Assembly (NCBI RefSeq): GCF_020184175.1
Contig: NC_065531.1
Coordinates: forward strand, 68,728,604 to 68,792,603
Length of the DNA stretch: 64,000 bases
Direction of reading: 5' to 3'
DNA from: Aphis gossypii
Taxonomy: Eukaryota; Arthropoda; Insecta; Hemiptera; Aphididae
Shown: positions 57,901 through 64,000 of the stretch, in pieces
How positions within the stretch are numbered: the stretch's first letter is position 1
How the letters are laid out: the number at the start of each line of letters is the position of its first letter
Program-made: the position numbers and the translations under genes
The notes under the pieces: generated by a model
What the model saw: the letters and a program-made list of their open reading frames with translations, nothing else
Told to the model about the DNA's origin: nothing
Databases searched by the model: none

Positions 57901-60900
57901 TTAAAATTAAATTGTATTAAGTTAGGTACTCCAGTTACGTACAAAGAAACATTTTCAAAGGGGGAAGGTTATTGAGTAGGTATCATTATTTTGAAATTAA
58001 ATATTTACCAAATTTATATTAATGACTAAATAAATGAGTAATAATACATTAACACACCACACAAGCGAGATGAGTGCCCAGCACTAGGTTTTAGTAGCTT
58101 ATCTGCTTCTTAAACGTTCCATAAAATAATTAATATATTTTCTGGTTTCAATGATATAGGTATATATATTAATTATTTAATGTTTATAGTATTAATAAAA
58201 TGTTAAATTAATTTATGTGAATTCAATTAAAAAAATATATTTATGTGTTAGATTTTTAATTTATAGGTACATATTTGTTAAAAGAATATAAAATCTGAGC
58301 TCTATCGAAGACAGCGTTTTCATTTTCACAATTTAAAACCACTACGTAAATATTATGTATATAACTCTACTGGACTGATAATAATTTCTACTCTTAAAGT
58401 CAAATTAAATTTTACATTAGTTTGCAATTATAAACTTTTATATTAAGAAAATATAATTTGAATATAATAGTTTTGGCAGTCGGCATGTTTAGTTTAATTT
58501 AATTTTACTCGGGTGTGTACTATATAGGTTTATGACACTCGAGTGAAATTCTCTAAGGTCGTAAGTTTTATCGTTAAATTGTATTATCTTTTTTTTATAT
58601 TTTTTTTTTACATCCCTTCAAAGTGTTGATAAAGTAATAAAGTTTTCTTTTGTTAGAGACTACTGTTTAAAAGCTGAGAATATAATATTATACTACACTT
58701 ACCGGTTATTACTAAACAATTTATGTATGAATAAAAAGACGTTTTTAAAGTGATAAATAATAATTTTATGTAAACATTTTAGTATATTATATTTAAATTT
58801 AAAAATAAACAATTTTATTGTGTTGGAAATATTTTATGCAGAAAAATATTTACGAAGTTTGTATTTTAATATACTTATAGTTTTAAATTATTCAGGAATT
58901 TTATGTACATTATACATTTAAATCATTCGTTCAAAAATCTACAATAATATTATGTATTCAAATGTTTTTATGTACATGCATAACTTATAAGTTTAAATGT
59001 GTAATGATAGTAAATGTAAATAATGATGCGTTTTATTGAGTAAATCACTGTGTATTGTAGATTTGTATAAACACTTGAAAACTTTATTGTACGTATTTAA
59101 TATAATGCTATTTTGATTTCTAAACCGATATTTTGTTGAATTAAAGAGAATATATTGATTCACTGTAGGTACTCCAAAATCGATTAAAACATTGCTAACT
59201 CCCGGTTTATGCTACTGCAGGTAAACAACCGAAAAACAAATAAACCAACAAAATATAAAACAACATTATCGATAAAATAACTAGTCAGATTTTCATACAC
59301 GCGTTTACACAACTGACAACTATACATTAAATTATTATTATCTTTGACAGAATGTATATTTATGTTGTTGTGTATATCATAGTAGTTCAAAACAATTATT
59401 ATGATGATGATATTTATGATGATATGTGCGATGATCTATGACGCGTATCACTTACAAGTTAAGCGACCTGTTTGGGAGTAAAAATAACCCATCCGACAAC
59501 TAATGCGGGTTATAACGCAAACAAAAAATAAAACTAAATATTAATTATAAAAGAACTAAAAAAAACACCATACGAGTTGCGGCAATGTCCACGTTTAAAC
59601 GCACACAAAAAAATGAACAACACACGCAAAACACAACTATAGGGAGGTACACAAAAAAAAAAAAACGTAATGTGTAACGTCAAAAATAAAACCAGCGCGC
59701 ACCCGCCATAGCACACATATACGCGAGCGCGCCATTGATTAAACCAACAATTTAATATTGTAATATACATGGGCAACAAAAGTTGATGATGATAATTATG
59801 AATTATGATGATGATGGTGATGATAGTAATTACGTTTCACAATATCAAACGAACATTTTACACGCGCACACAGGGTGTTTAGGCACAATCGTACCCGTAC
59901 GTATATATACATGTATAACAGGTGGGTTGGACGGGTAGAGGTTAATGTGTATTGTCGTCATATAAATATAATATAATAGCATATTATATGTCATATAAGC
60001 GTATAAATGTGTGCAAAACACATCCAGAGGATAAACCACCATCGGCAATAAGCGTACATACTACATATTTTGGGTTACTATTGTAAAAGGTAATTTTATT
60101 ATCTGTGTTTTAGCCTTTAGTGCTTAAAATTCTTAATAAATCAATATTCAGTATTATATTTATAATAAGTATAGCGTTTTTAATAATTTTACTCTGTTAT
60201 GCTGTCATATACGTACGATATTATTAATCTTACTAGTAGAAAAAAACTAATGGGGGGATCTATCCCCTATAACCCCCCCCCGTAAATACGCCACTGCTTT
60301 AGACGAATCGTTAATTGTATTGATATTATACATAGACTATATTATGGTTGAGACATCATCCAACCCTTGCATAAAAACTGGAGTATCTGTTTAAAAAAAA
60401 AAGTCATCTATATGCCATTTGTCTCGAAAACTCTTTTTGGGATACCAAAATGTCACGTTTTACAAAAGACGTCCAATATTTACTACATACACACAATTCA
60501 CCAAGCATGACACCTGCCTTTTTTCTCAATAATGTAGTTTATTTTTAAATCTGATTTTTGGAATTTTTAAATATAACTAAAATTTAAATGATATGGGTTT
60601 GGAAGATACAGCAACTGGTGATTTATATATTTTATTAATTCATTCTAATCTATCAACATTTATTTGAAAAAATAGTCAAAGTATAATAAATACTAAAGAT
60701 CTAATATTACATCTATTATCTTTTTGTAAAATTATTTTTAAGGATTATTATGATTGTTTTGTACAATATTCTAATAACTATATAATTATTCGTGCATAAA
60801 GATTATAGATAAAATAATTTAAAATAAAAAGAGGTTTTTATTTGAAAAAAATAAGTTTGAATTTTTAAAAGATTCTCGTTAAGTAGTACGAAAACTTTCG

Positions 60901-63900
60901 ATAATTTAAAAATATGGTCTTTATAGGTATAATTAAAAATTCCAAAAATTATTATTTCAATAAATTCATAATTAAACGAAAAAATGGAAGTGAGTATAAT
61001 GCTTGGTGAATAATCTCATATATTATATCCTTTTTATTTTGTTTTGAGATAAAAAAAAAAAAAATGAAATTTATCGATTGGTTTTAGTTCAATAATTTGT
61101 TATAAATTATTATCAGAAAAATGAAAGAGATAATAGAAAAATGTTCATAATATGTATGATAGCCAATACAAATACGTATAAAGAAGCCTTGTAATATTTT
61201 TAATCTTATGATTTGAATTTAAAAATTTTTCAACCCTATAATAGAATTAGGTAATCGTTGGACACCGGGTAACCCATTGATAGGTATACAGTGGGACCTG
61301 TAAAAAAATTGTCGATTGTTTACGGAAATAAAAACAACAACAATAAAAAAATGACAATAATTAAAATAATTATGGAATTATGGAATTATACACGAAATCG
61401 CCAACAGTGGTTTAGCCTCTCACCCCTCACCCGTCCCCCACGTACTTTTTGCACCAGCGATTTAGTGCACTTGTAGTGGATGTAACGTTCGGCGGACGCC
61501 AACAGCGCACAAGCTGTGTCCACGGTGATGCCGCCGCCCGTGTCGGCGAAACCCGTACAGGCGGCCCGCAGCTCGTCCAGTCCGTAACAGTCGGCCGCAT
61601 TCAACACGCCTGATAAAACAACACTATTGCAGTGGATACGACGATACATTGAATAATTAGGGTGTACCGACTTAAATAATATATTTTACTTAGCAGAAAA
61701 TTATATGCATTAAAAAAAAAAAAAAAAATTGGATACAATACACTTCTTCGAAAAGAATACAGTAAAATAAAATGTAATACATTAATATTATACAATCGTT
61801 TCAAAATTCGCTCAAATTACGTTTATACGTATCATACATTTGTTATAGAGTTGGTATTAAAGTATAGTCAACGACTACGGTATATCGGTAGTTCGGTACC
61901 TATATCATTTCCGAAATTATTTAACTCTATTAAGAACAAACGCTTTATTAATATCATTTAATTTAAATTATATCATTAGTTTAGGTCCACATAAAGCGAA
62001 AATGCTATGCGTTAGTAAGTTATGACATTGATTTTATAAAATCAATGATGACGTGTACAAGTAAATATAACGAACTCTAGTATTTTCCTCTTAGCCCTCG
62101 ATACACTGTGCGCGTTTCAACTTGATAGTATTTATTATTAATTATTATACTATGGTTTGATTTATATTGACTTTAAATAGAGACTTAAAAATTTCAGGAA
62201 AGTATTAATGGTTATTACTTATTAATAAATAAAGAAGTATAAAAGCCAACTAGCATTTTATGGTGAACCCACTATTCGTTGATTGGGTAATATAGTAATA
62301 CATTTTTAAATGATATTAAAACTTTTAACATCGTTCATTAGTTTTTTAGGAGTATTGAAAAAAAGTGAAAAGTAATTCAGAAGAACTCTATCCCACAAAA
62401 TATTCCAAATTACATTATTGAGTCTTAATAAATGTGTAATTCAGGAACCCAAACAATTGTTAGTACATTTTTGCATAGTAATGATTTTTTTTCCAAACTA
62501 AAATGTTATATAATGACGTATAAAATATAAATAAATTTATATTCATACAAAAATGTCTAATATTATCTATTATCTACTTTGACTTACCTAGTAACGTCCG
62601 TGGTTGTAATGTTACACAACCAGTGTGTACATATTCCACTAACTGTCGGAACACGTCGGCATCGAATTCTTCGATCACTATCACTGTCGGCGATGTTACA
62701 CTCCCAACATTACTTATCGCTGTCGCCGCAGTTCCGACTGCACTTCCTCTTTTATACTTCGACCAAGATGTCGAGGCGTTGGATCCGGCAACCACCATTT
62801 TGCTGTTGTTCTTAATACTGTTCCTATTCGGTGGTGATTTTTGCTGTTGCTATATTTTGGTTTATATATCAACAGTCACACAAGACATATGAATCAATAC
62901 TATATATACCATAAATGTCTATACAATAACTGTCAGATATACATTCGACCCGTCATTATGATGTCAAAATTTGGTGGTAGTAAATCGTTTAAAGTTTTAA
63001 AATATGTATCAAACAAAATGTATCTTATATTTGATATTTCACAATACCAAACTAAGTATATATAATATACATTATATTATAGAGCAATCATTTATTTGGA
63101 ACACTGTATTGTAGTTGGAAAATCAAAAACTATGTGACAATGGTCCCTACTCCCTATTGTATGTATTGTAGGATAAAATTAATAATGTCCTACTACATAA
63201 AACCATTATTAAATATTTACTGACGTAGTCCTAGTTTTTCTACGAGAAGACCACGATTTGTTGTATTACGTAGTTTAATACTTTATTAAATAACTCAAAA
63301 GAGTGCGTTTATAAAAATAATACTCGTTTAGAAGTAATGTTTGTTAAAAAAAAATGTACTAAAGATTTTATTTCTTTGTTATTATTACCATTGTGTCTTA
63401 AACAATAAATTAATGTATAAAGATAAAAAAAAAAGAGAAAAGATAAGCTATAACTACAATTAATCATTTCTTTGAAGTTTAAAACCCCATCATCTAAATT
63501 TATGTTAATTTTTGTGTTCTTTATTCAGTGAATTAAGTAATTGGTTTTTATAACTGTAAGTCTGTAAATTTTCTATGTACTTATAAATGTAAGCATTTAG
63601 TATTCTGTATTACTTCACATTCTTTAGCTCTCAAAAGATGAAAATATAAATCAATAATATTGTTCATCAAAAAAATACCCGGAAGTTAACATTTGTTTAT
63701 CTAAATATGACGAGAAAATTGTATGAAAAATATTAGAATGCGCTTACCCGTGATTGATACTGTTGTTGATGATTGTGTTGAATCAATGGTTCTGAACTAC
63801 GTTTTAATAACATTCTTAACCTATTTTGTTGTTGAGGGTTTTGATTTCCACTTGCAGCACCAGATAATTGCTTTATTAAGCCTCCACTGCGTTTTGATGA

Positions 63901-63973
63901 GCTACCTCCAATTGAGTGTTGTTGGTGTTGTAGTTGTTTACCATTCGTGTCATATAACATTTTATAGAATACA
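54460..63973 (-). CDS. gprs: BTB-BACK protein resembling serine-enriched protein, 5' end beyond window
   Basis: Six exons, high to low: 63973-63748, 62849-62588, 61609-61446, 57128-56997, 56476-56267, 54942-54460. All join in phase, giving about 491 residues and a stop. The first visible exon begins VFYKMLYD, the helix that ends the BTB dimer core (compare SRVFRKMLY). It is followed by a low-complexity Gln/Ser insertion with MLLKRSSEPL. Exon 2 gives the rest of BTB (EEFDADVFRQLVEYVHTGCV). Exons 3-5 give the 3-box and BACK helices (NAADCYGLDELRAACTGF, AERYIHYKC, FTLLPQHVVRLILSRDELRA, FQAALMWAKKYA). The last exon is disordered, rich in Ser, Gly, Arg and His, with RSMSVQSGG and a run of seven His. 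BTB proteins act as dimers, often as Cullin-3 adaptors or nuclear scaffolds. The assignment to Drosophila gprs is from remembered similarity. Confidence 0.8.
56267..57128 (-). CDS. gprs: BTB gene exons, BACK domain
   Basis: Exons 57128-56997 (44 codons) and 56476-56267 (70 codons), both phase 0 at each end. They encode VLEFVDVNGGRVLTLGSF, then LPQHVVRLILSRDELRADEL, and in the second exon WRSLFREHFAPIIQYHKI and EEIMPLGVVPDRDLLSALAY. The order 'LP...LL/IL-S-R-DEL ... F-AL--WA' is the BACK-domain pattern. Confidence 0.9.
57129..61445 (-). other. Large intron of the BTB gene
   Basis: 4.3 kb without coding exons. It contains a MITE (60496-61011), the end of a hAT-like element (cgccactg at about 60287-60294, next to a C run), and ATG/GAT-rich simple sequence at 59400-59430 and 59785-59830. 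Confidence 0.5.
60496..61011. mobile_element. MITE in the large intron of the BTB gene
   Basis: attcaccaagcatgacacc at 60496 and, on the minus strand from 61011, attcaccaagcattatac form a terminal inverted repeat with a perfect 13-base core. The interior is noncoding. The target duplication was not resolved. Confidence 0.7.
61446..61609 (-). CDS. gprs: BTB gene exon, 3-box region
   Basis: Encodes VLNAADCYGLDELRAACTGF and ITVDTACALLASAERYIHYK, ending LVQK before gtacgt. The helix 'L-AA--Y-L--L---C' follows every BTB domain of the Kelch/BACK class. Confidence 0.9.
62588..62849 (-). CDS. gprs: BTB gene exon, C-terminal half of BTB
   Basis: A 262-base exon; the acceptor is either tatag (start 62849) or the CAG two codons downstream (62843), and both keep the frame. 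It encodes a Ser/Ala-rich linker and then VIEEFDADVFRQLVEYVHTG, the strand and helices that close the BTB fold. Confidence 0.85.
63748..63973 (-). CDS. gprs: BTB gene exon, internal, low-complexity insertion
   Basis: Preceded by a poly-T tract and TTTATAG, so this is an internal exon and the ATG at 63960 is not the start codon. It begins VFYKMLYD (BTB core) and runs through Gln-rich sequence to the donor gtaagc. Earlier BTB exons are outside the window. Confidence 0.8.
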
Positions 63974-64000
63974 CTATAAATATAAAAAAAAAAAAATACC

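Overview
The window looks like nuclear DNA of a hemipteran insect, most probably an aphid. The DNA is very AT-rich, genes are split by canonical GT-AG introns, many short inverted-repeat elements (MITEs) are present, and the receptor, BTB and DUF4806-type sequences are of insect type. The species cannot be fixed from the sequence alone. There are no operons, CRISPR arrays or bacterial features.

Layout. (1) The left edge (1-560, minus) is the 5' part of a LINE-type ORF1. (2) From 12216 to 26703 (plus) lie fourteen phase-consistent exons of Ror, a receptor tyrosine kinase: Ig, Frizzled-CRD, Kringle, transmembrane segment and tyrosine kinase. Its signal-peptide exon was not found; the 3' UTR probably runs to about 28370. 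An intronless gene for a secreted six-cysteine protein (21895-22671) sits on the same strand in the intron before the Frizzled exons. (3) From 37.5 kb down to 30.85 kb (minus) is a 14-coding-exon gene for a protein with a degenerate RhoGAP domain, convergent with Ror. (4) At 42.07-42.14 kb (minus) is an elongator tRNA-Met, followed by an intronless orphan gene (43058-43924, minus) made of internal repeats with a polybasic, cysteine-containing C-terminus. (5) From 44.41 to 48.65 kb is a transposon with about 0.5-kb terminal inverted repeats. It contains a decayed DUF4806-like fragment and an intact gag-like ORF that is probably a later insertion. (6) From 48.7 to 54.0 kb the DNA is gene-poor with MITEs. 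(7) From 63973 down to 54460 (minus) are six exons of a BTB-BACK protein resembling Drosophila serine-enriched protein (gprs); its 5' end lies beyond the right edge.

The host genes do not form an obvious pathway. Ror is a Wnt-type receptor kinase, the minus-strand 30-37 kb gene is a RhoGAP-like protein and gprs is a BTB protein. The least explained items are the nested secreted protein, the SMPNIHL-repeat orphan, and the long-TIR element whose two arms each carry a copy of the same start codon.
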